Shown here one piece after another: positions 15,662 to 24,569 of a stretch of 31,241 nucleotides of DNA. The stretch is from Chloroflexi bacterium UBA4733 (GTDB lineage Bacteria; Chloroflexota; UBA4733). The translations under genes and the position numbers were made by a program. Each line of letters starts with the position of its first letter. The stretch's first letter is position 1. The stretch covers positions 29,807-61,047 of the forward strand of contig DHIZ01000173.1 in NCBI GenBank assembly GCA_002404055.1. Direction: 5' to 3'. Below the pieces are notes generated by a model. That model made no database searches and was not told where the DNA came from. It saw only the letters and a list, made by a program, of their open reading frames with translations.

Positions 15662-16030
15662 GTGACCGACCGCACCTATCTCGCGCTGCCGATCAACGCC
15701 GATGAGGGCTTTCCCCAGTCCTTCCGCCTGGCCTTTAGCAGTCAGGTCTACCAGTTCTTGCTGTACGTGAACGTGCTGGAAGAGGTCGCGGCGGGGGCCG
15801 AGAACGTCATCTTTGATCTGCCCGCTCCAGGCGCCTTTATGGTGTTGCGCGTCTCCCGCGAGTCGGCGGGCACGCCATCCGCCATCTTCCAGCGCAAGCT
15901 GGCGCCGAATCTCCAGTATGAGGCGGCGGAACTGGCCCTCCTCTTCACCACCCTCCGGGTGGCCAAACAGAACCTCAACGGCGCCGGCTCGTTCGGCTCC
16001 CAGGTCGCGGGAGGCATTGCAACGCGATGA
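15662..16030 (+). CDS. Small baseplate-associated protein (plug-like candidate)
   Basis: A 122-residue protein starting at GTG 15662 after GGGAGGAAAG. It has an N-terminal beta region (YLALPINADEGFPQSFRLAFSSQVYQFLLYVNV), a second strand-rich part with LPAPGAFMVLRVSRES, and a C-terminal stretch with TLRVAKQNLNGAGSFGSQVAGG. The first half recalls the small DUF6983-type plug proteins encoded next to hub genes in phage baseplates, but I cannot confirm this. Its stop overlaps the hub start as ATGA, indicating coupled translation with the hub/spike. Confidence 0.62.
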   Translation: MTDRTYLALPINADEGFPQSFRLAFSSQVYQFLLYVNVLEEVAAGAENVIFDLPAPGAFMVLRVSRESAGTPSAIFQRKLAPNLQYEAAELALLFTTLRVAKQNLNGAGSFGSQVAGGIATR

Positions 16031-17748
16031 GCTTCATTCTCTGGTACAAGATCCAGATCGAAGAAGAGGATGCCGCCGGCGGTCTGGCCGGCCTCGCCGG
16101 CACGGTGGCGTCGCTGCTCGGCACGGCCCTGCCCCTGAAGGTGTCCAACGACGTCTTCAGCGGGCAGTACATCCTCGACGCCGATGTCAGGCTGACCATG
16201 GCCAGCGGCCCCACGGCCAGCACCTTCGACCTGACGCTGACGAATCTGCCCATGGATGCGAAAAACCTGCTCCAGAGCAAGCATGCCGACGGGCTGCGCG
16301 ATCACAAGCCGTTGCACGTAAAGATTTTCCTGGGCTACTTCGACGAGGGGGCGACCTTTTCACCGCCCGACCCGGTGATGGAGGGCGCCATCATCCGCCT
16401 GCACAGCGAGGTGAACGAGGGCGGGGTTCTGGAGACCCACATCAGCGGCCAGGAGATCGGCGGTTACCGCCTCCGCACGAAATGCAAGATCTCCTACGCC
16501 CAACGCGGTCCGGCAACGGCCGTATCCTTCCTCCAAAAGGTCTTGCAGGATACCAGGGTGACGTTGAAAGACGGCCACGGCCTGACCACGCAACTCACCA
16601 ACTACACCTTGCGCGCCGACAACGGCCTGGACGCGCTGGGGAAACTCGCCGATGGCGCGCAGGCGCCGCTCGTCATCCGCGACAATCAGGTCTTCATAAA
16701 GAACACGGTCGGCGCCGGCGACGCCGTCACGTTCAGCCCGGACAAGGATCTTGTGCGGCTGGATGACGGCGCCGAGAGCGACGAGGATCCTGACCTGAGC
16801 CAGCAGGAGCAAAACGGAAAGCTGAAAATTAGCGCTCGTCCCAGTCTGTCGCTCACGGTCCTGGGCAACGCCGCCCTCCGCGTCGGGCTGCCGGTGAAGC
16901 TGGACCTGCCGGACGCCCCAAAGGGCGCCTTACGCATCCATCATCTGGTCCACCGCTTCTCCGCGAAAAGTGGTTACACCTGCGAACTGGTGCTGCTGGC
17001 TGCAGAGCCAGGGGCGTTGGCGAAGGTGCCGGTAGGCGCCCACGGCGTCGTGCAGCGCTTCCGTGACCTTGCTGAGAGCACGCAGAAGCAAGGCGCCGCC
17101 ATCGACGTGGGCGAGGTCACCGAGTATGCCGCCGGCAGCGACCAGAAGCACCTGGCGACGCTCAACTACGGCCAGTCGCCGGCGAGCGACGCCGTAGCGC
17201 CGAGCGTAGCGACGCCGGTAGACGACGGCACGCCGCTCCACAGCAAGCCCATCGCCTCCGTCTTCGCCTTTCACCAGTGTGGCTTAATGGTGCCGGTCTA
17301 TCCCAAGATGCGGGCAGTGCTCGCCCATAACGGCGGGCTGGCCAACGATGCCCTCGTCACCGGCTTCTTGTGGAGCGAAAACCCGCGCCTCGCGCCACCG
17401 CCGAACCTGGCCGGCGACTACTGGCTCTGCTTGCCCACGGCGCTCGGCTCGGACGACCTCCCCAGCGGCAAAACTGTCAACGACCTGACCGATGCCGCCG
17501 GGCGGCGGGTGATTCAGGCCAAAGGGCTGCATATCATGGTCGGTGCTGACCTGCTGCCGGCCCTCGGCGTTCGCCCCCAGGTCGCCGGCGACCTGGACGG
17601 CCAGGTGGTGATCGAGCACAAGAGCGGGACCACCATCACCATCGCCGGCAACGGCAACGTCACCGTGGTTACCAAGGGGAGCAAACTGTCCCTGACCAAC
17701 GGCAGCGTGACGCTGGCGCTCAACGGTTCGAGCGTGGAGGTGTCGTGA
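16027..17748 (+). CDS. Baseplate hub/spike protein (gpD/VgrG-like)
   Basis: A 573-residue protein that should form the trimeric hub and central spike under the tube. Residues about 1-340 follow the phage late-control gpD/gp27 pattern (LKVSNDVFSGQYILDADVRLTMASGPTAS, FDLTLTNLP, VKIFLGYFDEG, GQEIGGYRLRTKCKISYAQRG, ALRIHHLVHRFSAKSGYTCELVLL). A linker follows, then an OB-like region (LMVPVYPKMRAVLAHNGGL, NLAGDYWLCLP). The last 45 residues are short repeating strands (TTITIAGNGNVTVVTKGSKLSLTNGSVTLALNGSSVEV) forming a beta-helix spike as in VgrG/gp5. No lysozyme domain is inserted. It overlaps its neighbours on both sides, and the PAAR tip is encoded next. Confidence 0.88.
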   Translation: MSFILWYKIQIEEEDAAGGLAGLAGTVASLLGTALPLKVSNDVFSGQYILDADVRLTMASGPTASTFDLTLTNLPMDAKNLLQSKHADGLRDHKPLHVKIFLGYFDEGATFSPPDPVMEGAIIRLHSEVNEGGVLETHISGQEIGGYRLRTKCKISYAQRGPATAVSFLQKVLQDTRVTLKDGHGLTTQLTNYTLRADNGLDALGKLADGAQAPLVIRDNQVFIKNTVGAGDAVTFSPDKDLVRLDDGAESDEDPDLSQQEQNGKLKISARPSLSLTVLGNAALRVGLPVKLDLPDAPKGALRIHHLVHRFSAKSGYTCELVLLAAEPGALAKVPVGAHGVVQRFRDLAESTQKQGAAIDVGEVTEYAAGSDQKHLATLNYGQSPASDAVAPSVATPVDDGTPLHSKPIASVFAFHQCGLMVPVYPKMRAVLAHNGGLANDALVTGFLWSENPRLAPPPNLAGDYWLCLPTALGSDDLPSGKTVNDLTDAAGRRVIQAKGLHIMVGADLLPALGVRPQVAGDLDGQVVIEHKSGTTITIAGNGNVTVVTKGSKLSLTNGSVTLALNGSSVEVS

Positions 17749-18092
17749 TGCCCGCCGTTTTGACCCAGGGCTCGGCCATCGCCTGCGTGCATGGCGGAAC
17801 CGTGCAGCCCAAGTCGGCCAGCCATCCGCTGACGGTTGACCATCAGTCCGTACTCCTGCAGAGTGACCTGCTGAACGCGCCGATCGCCGGTTGCACCAAC
17901 ACCAACACCGCCATCGGCCAGAAGCCTTGCCTGATGATCACGGCCATCACGGCCGGCCTGGCAACCAAACTGACAGTGACCGGCCAGCCCGTGCTGCTGG
18001 AGACGGCGCAGGGCCTCACCGATGCCGTGCCACCCTTGCCCGTGCTCTGGCAGGTGCAATCGGCCGGGCAATCCAAGCTGACGGCGAGCTAG
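17748..18092 (+). CDS. PAAR-like spike tip protein
   Basis: A 114-residue protein whose ATG overlaps the hub stop (TGATG). The N-terminus (MPAVLTQGSAIACVHGGTVQP) has the Cys-Val-His-Gly-Gly motif common in DUF4280/PAAR-like proteins. Further Cys residues (GCTNTN, KPCLMITAITAG) could complete a metal site at the tip of a cone that caps the spike. The C-terminus is short and carries no toxin extension, so cargo must attach another way. Gene order hub-PAAR-gp25-J matches eCIS and phage baseplates. Confidence 0.85.
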   Translation: MPAVLTQGSAIACVHGGTVQPKSASHPLTVDHQSVLLQSDLLNAPIAGCTNTNTAIGQKPCLMITAITAGLATKLTVTGQPVLLETAQGLTDAVPPLPVLWQVQSAGQSKLTAS

Positions 18093-18102
18093 GGAGGGTG
18101 TG

Positions 18103-18546
18103 ATGGCTAGCGCGGCACTGCTGGGCAACGGTCCGGCGCTGGTGAATGGCGATCTGGTCTTTGACGGCGGCGCCCTGCGCTGGCTTGACGGCCTGCCGAA
18201 TCTAGTCCAGGCGCTGCAACTGCGCGTGCTCACGCCCTTCGGTAACGACATATTCAACACCAACTACGGCCTCGATGCCCGGCAGATCTTCACCCAACCG
18301 GGAACCGTTCGCCTGATCAAGGAACTGATCAAACTCAGCCTCGTCAGCACCTTGGGCAGCGAACCGCGCGTGCGCGACATCCGCGAGCTCCTCTTCGAGG
18401 ACGACCCGGGCTACCTGGATCGCCACCCCGAGCTCGATGCCCAATCGGTTGCGGTAGACCGTCGACGGCGACTGTGGAAGCTGGACGTGGTCATCGACAC
18501 GGTCGACGGGCAGACGCAGGCCCTGCCGGTCAATGTAGGGGTGTGA
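18103..18546 (+). CDS. Baseplate wedge protein, gp25-like
   Basis: A 147-residue protein that matches the gp25/W lysozyme-like wedge family in size and layout: NLVQALQLRVLTPFGNDIFNTNYGLD is the family's hallmark (loop over 'TP.GE...P.YG'), followed by LIKELIKLSLVSTLGSEPRVRDI and a C-terminal beta segment. gp25 proteins join the sheath to the baseplate and initiate sheath assembly. AGGGAGGG lies just upstream; ATG 18103 is chosen over GTG 18100 for spacing. The following J gene begins one base after its stop. Confidence 0.85.
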   Translation: MASAALLGNGPALVNGDLVFDGGALRWLDGLPNLVQALQLRVLTPFGNDIFNTNYGLDARQIFTQPGTVRLIKELIKLSLVSTLGSEPRVRDIRELLFEDDPGYLDRHPELDAQSVAVDRRRRLWKLDVVIDTVDGQTQALPVNVGV

Positions 18547-18547
18547 C

Positions 18548-19873
18548 ATGGCGGACTTCGGCATCACCGACGCGGGCTTCACGATTAAAGGTTTGGACAT
18601 CATCCTCACCGATAGCAAGTCGCGGGCGCGCGCAGTCTTTCCCAACGTCGACCTGAGCGATACCAGTGCGCTCTACAAGATTCTGCAGGTTGCCGCCGCA
18701 GAGGATGCCGAGCTCTGGAAGCGTATGGAGGATCTCTACTACAGCAATTTCATCTCGACGGCGGTCGGCGATAGCCTCAATCTCCTGGGCGAGGACCTGG
18801 GCCGAACGCGTCAACAACTCGTCTCCCAAGGAGAGGTAACGCTCACCGTCAACAGTCCTGCTCCCGGCCGCCAGTACATCCTGTCCGTTGGCCTGCAAGT
18901 GATCACGGCGGCACCCGTCCAAACCTTCGCCACGACGGTGACGGTGACCCTGAGCGCCGCCACACCGTCGGCGACAGTGACGGTGGTCGCCCTGCAGCGC
19001 GGTCCGGCCGGCGACCTTGCAGCCGGCAGCATCGTCGGCGTCGATCCGGCCTACCAGCAAGCCTACCTCAACCTCGGCGCCGCCACAACCCTGACGGCCG
19101 CCAACGCGCAGCCGTTCAGCGGCGGGACGGCAGTCGAAGCGGATGAACACTACCGGGCGCGTCTGCTGGGGCTGCCCCGCTCGATCTGGACGCTGGAGAG
19201 CGTGCGCCGCGCCGCCCTGGACGTGGCCGGCGTGATCGACGTGCTGCTCTCCGATCCACTCGGCGGGGTCGACGTGTCGCAATCCTATTTCAACCTGCTC
19301 AACTTCGGGCAACGGCCGTTTAGCGGCGATCGCAGCCTGGGTCAGCCCTATTTCTTTGACGTTGTCGTTGCCTATGAACCAACGCGCTCCTGGCATACGC
19401 CGGCGCCGACCCCGGCGAATCCAACGCCGGTGCCGGGGGTCTTCGAACAAGTTGCCGCCGCCGTGGAGCCGGTGCGTCCGGTCGGCATTCACCCGACCAT
19501 CGTCGAAGCCGACCACATCGACGTGGGCGTGCGCGCCACCATTGTCACCGAGCGTGGCCACGACGGGCAGGCCCTGCTGGCTGCCGTCAAGGCAGCGATC
19601 GCCGCCGACATCGGCACGCTCAAGCTGGGCGGGGACGTGCTGTTTTCCCAGGTCATGCGCGCCTTCACCGAACAAACCGGGGTCGTCGACGTACAGCATA
19701 TGCACCTGCGGCGCTGTCCGCCGTCCTTCGGGCGGATCACCTTCGGGGCGGTCCCCTTCCAGCAGGCGGTCATTGAGCTGGCGGTCGGTGAGAATCTCAG
19801 CATGGGTCCCACGGAGATTGCGATCTTCCGTGTCGACAGCGACCTCATTGACGTGGAAATGGTGACGCGATGA
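18548..19873 (+). CDS. Baseplate J-like wedge protein
   Basis: A 441-residue wedge protein. The N-terminus (DLSDTSALYKILQVAAAEDAELWKRMEDLYYSNFISTAVGDSLNLLGEDLGRTR) is the classic gpJ helical start. A central beta domain follows (GEVTLTVNSPAPGRQYIL, VTVVALQRGPAGDLAAGSIV). Then comes EADEHYRARLLGLPRSIWTLESVRRAALDVAGVIDVLL and a C-terminal part with VGVRATIVTERGHDGQALLAAVKAAIAADI and LGGDVLFSQVMRAFTEQTGVVDV. These are conserved in phage and eCIS J proteins, which link hub to fibres and relay the contraction trigger. It overlaps the next gene as ATGA. Confidence 0.9.
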   Translation: MADFGITDAGFTIKGLDIILTDSKSRARAVFPNVDLSDTSALYKILQVAAAEDAELWKRMEDLYYSNFISTAVGDSLNLLGEDLGRTRQQLVSQGEVTLTVNSPAPGRQYILSVGLQVITAAPVQTFATTVTVTLSAATPSATVTVVALQRGPAGDLAAGSIVGVDPAYQQAYLNLGAATTLTAANAQPFSGGTAVEADEHYRARLLGLPRSIWTLESVRRAALDVAGVIDVLLSDPLGGVDVSQSYFNLLNFGQRPFSGDRSLGQPYFFDVVVAYEPTRSWHTPAPTPANPTPVPGVFEQVAAAVEPVRPVGIHPTIVEADHIDVGVRATIVTERGHDGQALLAAVKAAIAADIGTLKLGGDVLFSQVMRAFTEQTGVVDVQHMHLRRCPPSFGRITFGAVPFQQAVIELAVGENLSMGPTEIAIFRVDSDLIDVEMVTR

Positions 19874-22800
19874 ACACACTCGCCGCGCGGCGCATGGCGC
19901 TGCACCTGACAGTACCGTTCGCACGTGGCGCGGACACGCTGGAGTTGACGCTGCTGGCGGGCGCCAGTCCGTCCAAGGCGGTCATCACTCCCTATGACTT
20001 CGCCGATCACGCCGCGCTGTTTGATGACCAGCCGCAGCCGCGCTACGTCCTGCTGGCGCTTCAGGAAGTCGGCGCCGCCGTCGCCGTGACGATCGACTAC
20101 GCAGTGCTTGGTCCTACCAACCCGGCAACGGGTATACGTCAACACCTGCGGACCGGGAGCATCGACGTGACCATCAGCGCCGGTACCCCGGCCGGTTCCA
20201 CGCTCCTCCTCGACCTCGGCGCCGACGACGGACCCGACACCCAGTTCACCAGCCTTACCATGGCCCCCCCGGCTCCCAGCGGCCAGGTCGCCGACTGGTG
20301 GAGCCTGACGGCGCTGCTCGGCAATCTCGCCAAGCTACTCTGGGTCATCGGGGGCGAACGCGACAGTATTCGCCAGCAGATGGCGCGCATTGCGGCACAG
20401 CGCCACCTCCCGCAGGCGCTGCGCTATAGCCTGGACCTGTTGGGCTCCGACCTGGGTGTGCCCCGCTTTCCGCCCTTGCCCTACACCTTCGACCCCGACG
20501 CGGTCGCGCTGTACCACCTCGATGACCTGCCGCTCCCCGGCCAGGAAGTAGATCAGGTGACGGACGGCATGACTCAGTATGGCAAGGCCGATCACCCGGG
20601 GCAGAATGTGGGGAAGCTGGCCAGGAGTGGGGCCACCGGTCGCTTTGGCAGCAGCTTCGCCTTCCGCGACCCCAACGCCCTCATCCGTATCGCCGACCAC
20701 CCGGATTTCGCGTTGCCAATTGGCGACAGCTTCACCGTCGAGTGCTTCCTGAAGCCCGATAGCGGTGCGGCCGACGGTCACCTCATCGCCAAGCACCTGA
20801 ATCCAAATGACGCCACCAAAGCGGGCTGGGCGCTGAGTACCGGCGAATTTGGGCGCGGCGTAGCGCGCAACGTGCGCTTCCTGCTCAGCGACGGCGTCCG
20901 GCAGGTCACGCTCTTCGCCGACCAGACGCTGGAGAGTGACCGCTTCACCCACCTGGCCGGCGTCATCGACCGTACTGCCAACGAGGCCCGCCTCGTTCTG
21001 GATGGCACGGTGCAAAGCGTCCAGCCGCTGGCGGGGTTGGGGCCGTTGAGCAACGCCGAGCCGGTGAACCTGGGACTCGCCGCCGGCTTGCCGTATCGCG
21101 GGCTGCTGGACGAAGTGCGACTCTCCCGCCTGGCCCGTTCCAGCTTCCATCCAGTGACCGGGGAGGGCGACGAGGACTACCGTCGCCGCCTGCGCATCTT
21201 CGAGCGCTGGACCCTGCCCACCCCAGCGGAGCTCGTGCGGCAACTGAACGAGGCAGTCGGCTCGGTCAACGGTGACGCAGCGCCGCTGGTGCTCAACGAC
21301 GCCAACGCGACACTCGTGAGCGGTGACCTGGCAGTGCGGATCATCCCCCAGCGGTTGGCGCCCGGCGAGTGCATCGATGGCGACGGCAACCGCAATGTCA
21401 GCGAGAGCGCCGTGAACGGCCTGGCAACGGACGAAGTGAGCTTTGACCCGGTGTACCTGCTCAATCACAACGACGCACGGGTGGACTATGCCCCAGCACC
21501 GCCCCGAACACTGCAAGCCGGCGAACAGCTTCCCAGCACGCACCGGATGCAACTCGTGACCGAGCGCGTTCTCAATCAGCTTCTGACGCTGCTCGGCGGG
21601 GGGGGGCGCCTCCGCATTCTCTCCGGCTTCGATCCGCGGGCAGGCGACCTGCGCCAGCTCGGCCGCGGGCTGCTCCTTGCCCACACGACGATGGATCCGA
21701 GCCATCTGGCCGCGCTGGCCCATGTGGCCGGCTTCGGTTTCGTCTGCTACCGTGCGGATCTCGGCGCCGTGGCCACCTCCGTCGGCCCGGGCGAGTATCT
21801 GGACATCCAGGTGAGCGGCGGGAGCGCCACGCCGGCGAATGGCTTTGATGTTCTCGCCGGGCAGACGCTCCAGTTGCAGGTTCGGCCGCCGCTGGCGGCC
21901 GGGACACTGTTCCACTGGCTCACGGTCAACTGCGGTCAGGGACGGGCGCAGTACACCACGCCGGTCAATGCGGGAGCGGTCACGCTGCAAGTCATTGCGC
22001 CGGGCGATCTTGTCGTGAAGGTGGAAGCCGCCCGACAGCAGCACCCAGCCTCCGGCAGCCGCACGTTTCGCGCCGGCCTGGTCGCCCTGGCGGATGGCGC
22101 CAGCATCTCCAGCGAAGGTACGCAAGGCGTCGGGACCGAGGTTGCTGCCCAGGGGGATGCGTTCTTCCATCCCGCCTACCTGGTGACGCACCAGGATCCT
22201 CGGGTGTCCTACGGCAGCGCGCTCAACAACCGGCGCATGCAGCCGGCGGTGGCACAGCGCCTGGATCGCCTGCTCCAGATGATCGCGGCCACCGGCGCCG
22301 CCGGACAGTTGGAAGTACTCGCCGCCTGGTCGCCGGGCGGGGGCGATTTGCACGCCGTGGGTCGCGCCCTCACCCTGCGCCACGCCGCGTTGGGCGGCGG
22401 TGCCCTGGGTGCGCTGGCCTTTGCCGCCGGCTTCACCGATGTCGCCCGGCAGGCCGATCAGGTGCTGGCGCAGCAGGCGCCAGCGGATCTCATCACGATC
22501 ACGGGCGCTCAGCAGGTAGTGGAAGGCACCGGTATCGACCTGGCAATGCAACCGGTTGCCACTCCCGTAGCGGTGGCGCTCGGTTCGGGCGTCGCCTACG
22601 TCGCCAACAGCGGCTCGGACACCGTGAGCGTTATCGATCCTGCCGCCGGCACGATTCAGCGCGCTATCAAAGTTGGCTGGCAGCCGGCGGCACTGGCGCT
22701 CAGCCCCGATGGGAAGCGCCTCTACACCGCTGATACCGCCGGCAGCACCGTCACGGCACTGGACACGGCCACCGGCGCCGTTGCCGGGACGATCGCCGTC

Positions 22801-23853
22801 GCCGGCGGTCCCGTTGCCCTCACCCACCACCCCACCCAGCCGCAGTTGTACGTCGCTTGCGGCGCCGGCGGGACGGTCGTGGCCATCGACACGACGGCCT
22901 TGACGATCGCCAGTACGCTGGTAGTCGGCAACCATCCCACAGCACTGGCCGTCACGCCGAACGGCAACGAGGTCTGGGTCACCCTCGATACGGACAGGAA
23001 GGTCGCCATTCTCAGCACCACGCCCTTCCAGATGGCGGCGACTGTTGCCCTGGCGCAGCCGCCACACGGCCTCGCCCTGGCGCCGGACGGCGCCCACGCC
23101 TACCTGACCTTCCCGACCGGTGGCCAGTTCGCCGTTGCCGACGTGGCGGCGCGCACGGTTGGCGCGCTGCTGGCCGTGGCGTCCGGCGCCACCCCCGGCG
23201 CCGTGGCGGTGGGGCCGAACGGCTCTATCTATGTCGCGGCCGCCGGAACGGGGGGCGGGCGCGTGTACGCCTTCAAGGCCGACGGCACGCCCAGCGGCAG
23301 TGCCCTCGTCGGGCGCCGGCCGGTTGGCCTGGCCGTCACGTCGGACCGGCTGGCCGTCGCCAATGCCGGCAGCAACACCGTGAGCCTGCTCGACCCGAGC
23401 AAGCTCGGCGCCGGTGACCCGCGCCAGCCGCCGCTCCTGGCCACCTGGCTCCTGGGGAGCGGACTCGGGGAGCGGCTGAGTTGGGCGCTGCACCCCATGC
23501 CTGCCGCCAAAGTACGGCTCAGCAGCACCACCGCCCCGGCAGTCAGCGTGCAGGGCCAACGAGCCGGCGCCGCACTGGTACGCGCCGTGTACGCGCTGCA
23601 CGACAACCCGGACTCCTACACCTTCGAGATCCGCCTCAAGCCGGCCCTCGAGCTAGCGAACGCCGTCCTGCGCAAAGAGCAGTACGACCTTGCCATGAAC
23701 GTGCTGAACCTGCTGCACCCGGGCGGCGTCGAGGTGATGACCGGCCCCATCCGCGATCACGTTATCGAACTGCGGAACCAGGAACTTAATCCCTTTCCGG
23801 CGTACACATACCCCGACTACCGCGGGCGCGTGCCTGCGCTGCGGCGACAGTGA
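19870..23853 (+). CDS. gpI-like baseplate protein with LamG, M15-like repeats and beta-propeller
   Basis: A 1327-residue multidomain protein in the gpI slot. Residues 1-200 are gpI-like (LLGNLAKLLWVIGGERDSIRQQMARIA, LRYSLDLLGSDLGVPR). About 204-430 is a LamG/concanavalin-like domain (AVALYHLDD, GDSFTVECFLKPDSG, FTHLAGVIDRTANEARLVLDG, GLLDEVRLSRLAR). About 518-630 and 756-869 are two copies of one module (YLLNHNDARVDY and YLVTHQDPRVSY; SGFDPRAGDLRQLGRGLLL and AAWSPGGGDLHAVGRALTL), the latter recalling the HxxGRAxDI zinc region of M15/hedgehog peptidases, but with key ligands missing. An Ig-like segment lies between them. About 894-1180 is a YVTN/YncE-type propeller (VAYVANSGSDTVSVIDPAAG, RLYTADTAGSTVTALDTATG). 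The last 90 residues return to a gpI-like end (VLNLLHPGGVEVMTGPIRDH). Known eCIS separate gpI from fibres; here adhesive domains seem built into it. Confidence 0.85.
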   Translation: MNTLAARRMALHLTVPFARGADTLELTLLAGASPSKAVITPYDFADHAALFDDQPQPRYVLLALQEVGAAVAVTIDYAVLGPTNPATGIRQHLRTGSIDVTISAGTPAGSTLLLDLGADDGPDTQFTSLTMAPPAPSGQVADWWSLTALLGNLAKLLWVIGGERDSIRQQMARIAAQRHLPQALRYSLDLLGSDLGVPRFPPLPYTFDPDAVALYHLDDLPLPGQEVDQVTDGMTQYGKADHPGQNVGKLARSGATGRFGSSFAFRDPNALIRIADHPDFALPIGDSFTVECFLKPDSGAADGHLIAKHLNPNDATKAGWALSTGEFGRGVARNVRFLLSDGVRQVTLFADQTLESDRFTHLAGVIDRTANEARLVLDGTVQSVQPLAGLGPLSNAEPVNLGLAAGLPYRGLLDEVRLSRLARSSFHPVTGEGDEDYRRRLRIFERWTLPTPAELVRQLNEAVGSVNGDAAPLVLNDANATLVSGDLAVRIIPQRLAPGECIDGDGNRNVSESAVNGLATDEVSFDPVYLLNHNDARVDYAPAPPRTLQAGEQLPSTHRMQLVTERVLNQLLTLLGGGGRLRILSGFDPRAGDLRQLGRGLLLAHTTMDPSHLAALAHVAGFGFVCYRADLGAVATSVGPGEYLDIQVSGGSATPANGFDVLAGQTLQLQVRPPLAAGTLFHWLTVNCGQGRAQYTTPVNAGAVTLQVIAPGDLVVKVEAARQQHPASGSRTFRAGLVALADGASISSEGTQGVGTEVAAQGDAFFHPAYLVTHQDPRVSYGSALNNRRMQPAVAQRLDRLLQMIAATGAAGQLEVLAAWSPGGGDLHAVGRALTLRHAALGGGALGALAFAAGFTDVARQADQVLAQQAPADLITITGAQQVVEGTGIDLAMQPVATPVAVALGSGVAYVANSGSDTVSVIDPAAGTIQRAIKVGWQPAALALSPDGKRLYTADTAGSTVTALDTATGAVAGTIAVAGGPVALTHHPTQPQLYVACGAGGTVVAIDTTALTIASTLVVGNHPTALAVTPNGNEVWVTLDTDRKVAILSTTPFQMAATVALAQPPHGLALAPDGAHAYLTFPTGGQFAVADVAARTVGALLAVASGATPGAVAVGPNGSIYVAAAGTGGGRVYAFKADGTPSGSALVGRRPVGLAVTSDRLAVANAGSNTVSLLDPSKLGAGDPRQPPLLATWLLGSGLGERLSWALHPMPAAKVRLSSTTAPAVSVQGQRAGAALVRAVYALHDNPDSYTFEIRLKPALELANAVLRKEQYDLAMNVLNLLHPGGVEVMTGPIRDHVIELRNQELNPFPAYTYPDYRGRVPALRRQ

Positions 23854-23864
23854 AAGGTTTTGCG

Positions 23865-24482
23865 ATGCCCCCAATTAGCTACAACCCGACGAATTTTCAG
23901 TGGCAGGACTGGACCGATAACGTCGACCGTGTGCAGGCGGGCGGTGATAACGGTTTCAACGCCCGCTTCCAGGCGCTGCAGGCCGAGTTCCCGCGGGTGG
24001 CCGACGTTGTCGCGCTGCTCAGTGCCGCACTCGACGCGCTGAACCAGCCGCCGCCGTCAATGGTCACCCTTTCGCTCACGCCGAACCTGCTCACCACCGC
24101 CGCCAACGGCTGGACTTACCTGCCGGGTATCGCCCAGAAACCGGCCGCCCAAACCGCCGCGCACGGCATGATGCCGGTGGAGTTGCCCCAGCACGCCAAA
24201 CTCCTCAGTCTCAAGGCGACCGGCATCAACTCCGGCGCCGGCAGCCTTCGGATCGCGCTCGTGCGCCAGGGCGTGGCCGGCGACGCCGGCGCGCCGGATC
24301 AAGTCGTGCAGATCACGCCCACAGGCAACCCTTACAGCCTCACCGGCAATGCCGACGCCCAGTTTGCCGTAGTCGACAACAGCCAGTTCAAGTACTACCT
24401 CACCGCCTTGCTGGACGGCGCAGGAGCGGGCGACACCGTGCAGATCGCCGTCTTCCAAATCACCTACCAGACAGGGACGTAG
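23865..24482 (+). CDS. Tail accessory/fibre-adaptor protein (uncharacterised)
   Basis: A 205-residue protein starting at ATG 23865, with GAAAGG 7 nt upstream. The N-terminus (YNPTNFQWQDWTDNVDRVQAGGDNGFNARFQALQAEFPRVADVVALL) is helical with a phage fibre/adaptor-like pattern; the C-terminal two-thirds form a beta sandwich (VTLSLTPNLL, SLRIALVRQG, VQIAVFQITYQTGT). It directly follows the gpI-like gene, where fibre or receptor-binding proteins are usually encoded. An adaptor or tip protein is the likely role; the family was not recognised. Confidence 0.68.
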   Translation: MPPISYNPTNFQWQDWTDNVDRVQAGGDNGFNARFQALQAEFPRVADVVALLSAALDALNQPPPSMVTLSLTPNLLTTAANGWTYLPGIAQKPAAQTAAHGMMPVELPQHAKLLSLKATGINSGAGSLRIALVRQGVAGDAGAPDQVVQITPTGNPYSLTGNADAQFAVVDNSQFKYYLTALLDGAGAGDTVQIAVFQITYQTGT

Positions 24483-24483
24483 C

Positions 24484-24528
24484 GCCTATGGAGGATAGGC
24501 CTGGCGGGCTGCGAAGGTAGCCCGCCAG
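24484..24528 (+). terminator. Twin perfect hairpins, possible attenuator
   Basis: Two adjoining perfect hairpins follow the stop at 24482: GCCTAT/ATAGGC (24484-24489 and 24495-24500, 5-nt loop) and CTGGCGGGCT/AGCCCGCCAG (24501-24510 and 24519-24528, 8-nt loop). No U-tract follows the second, so complete termination is unlikely; partial read-through or mRNA-end protection fits better. They separate the structural genes from the last two genes. Confidence 0.6.
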
Positions 24529-24569
24529 TCGAGTTGCATCGTCGTGTACAGCCAGGAAGGAAGGATCGC

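Noticed and set aside
20335..23601. Very long open frame (over 1000 codons) antisense to the gpI-like gene
   Set aside because: It is a GC-rich mirror of the real gene: composition is Gly/Arg/His-rich without domains or ribosome site, while the plus strand has clear LamG and propeller domains.
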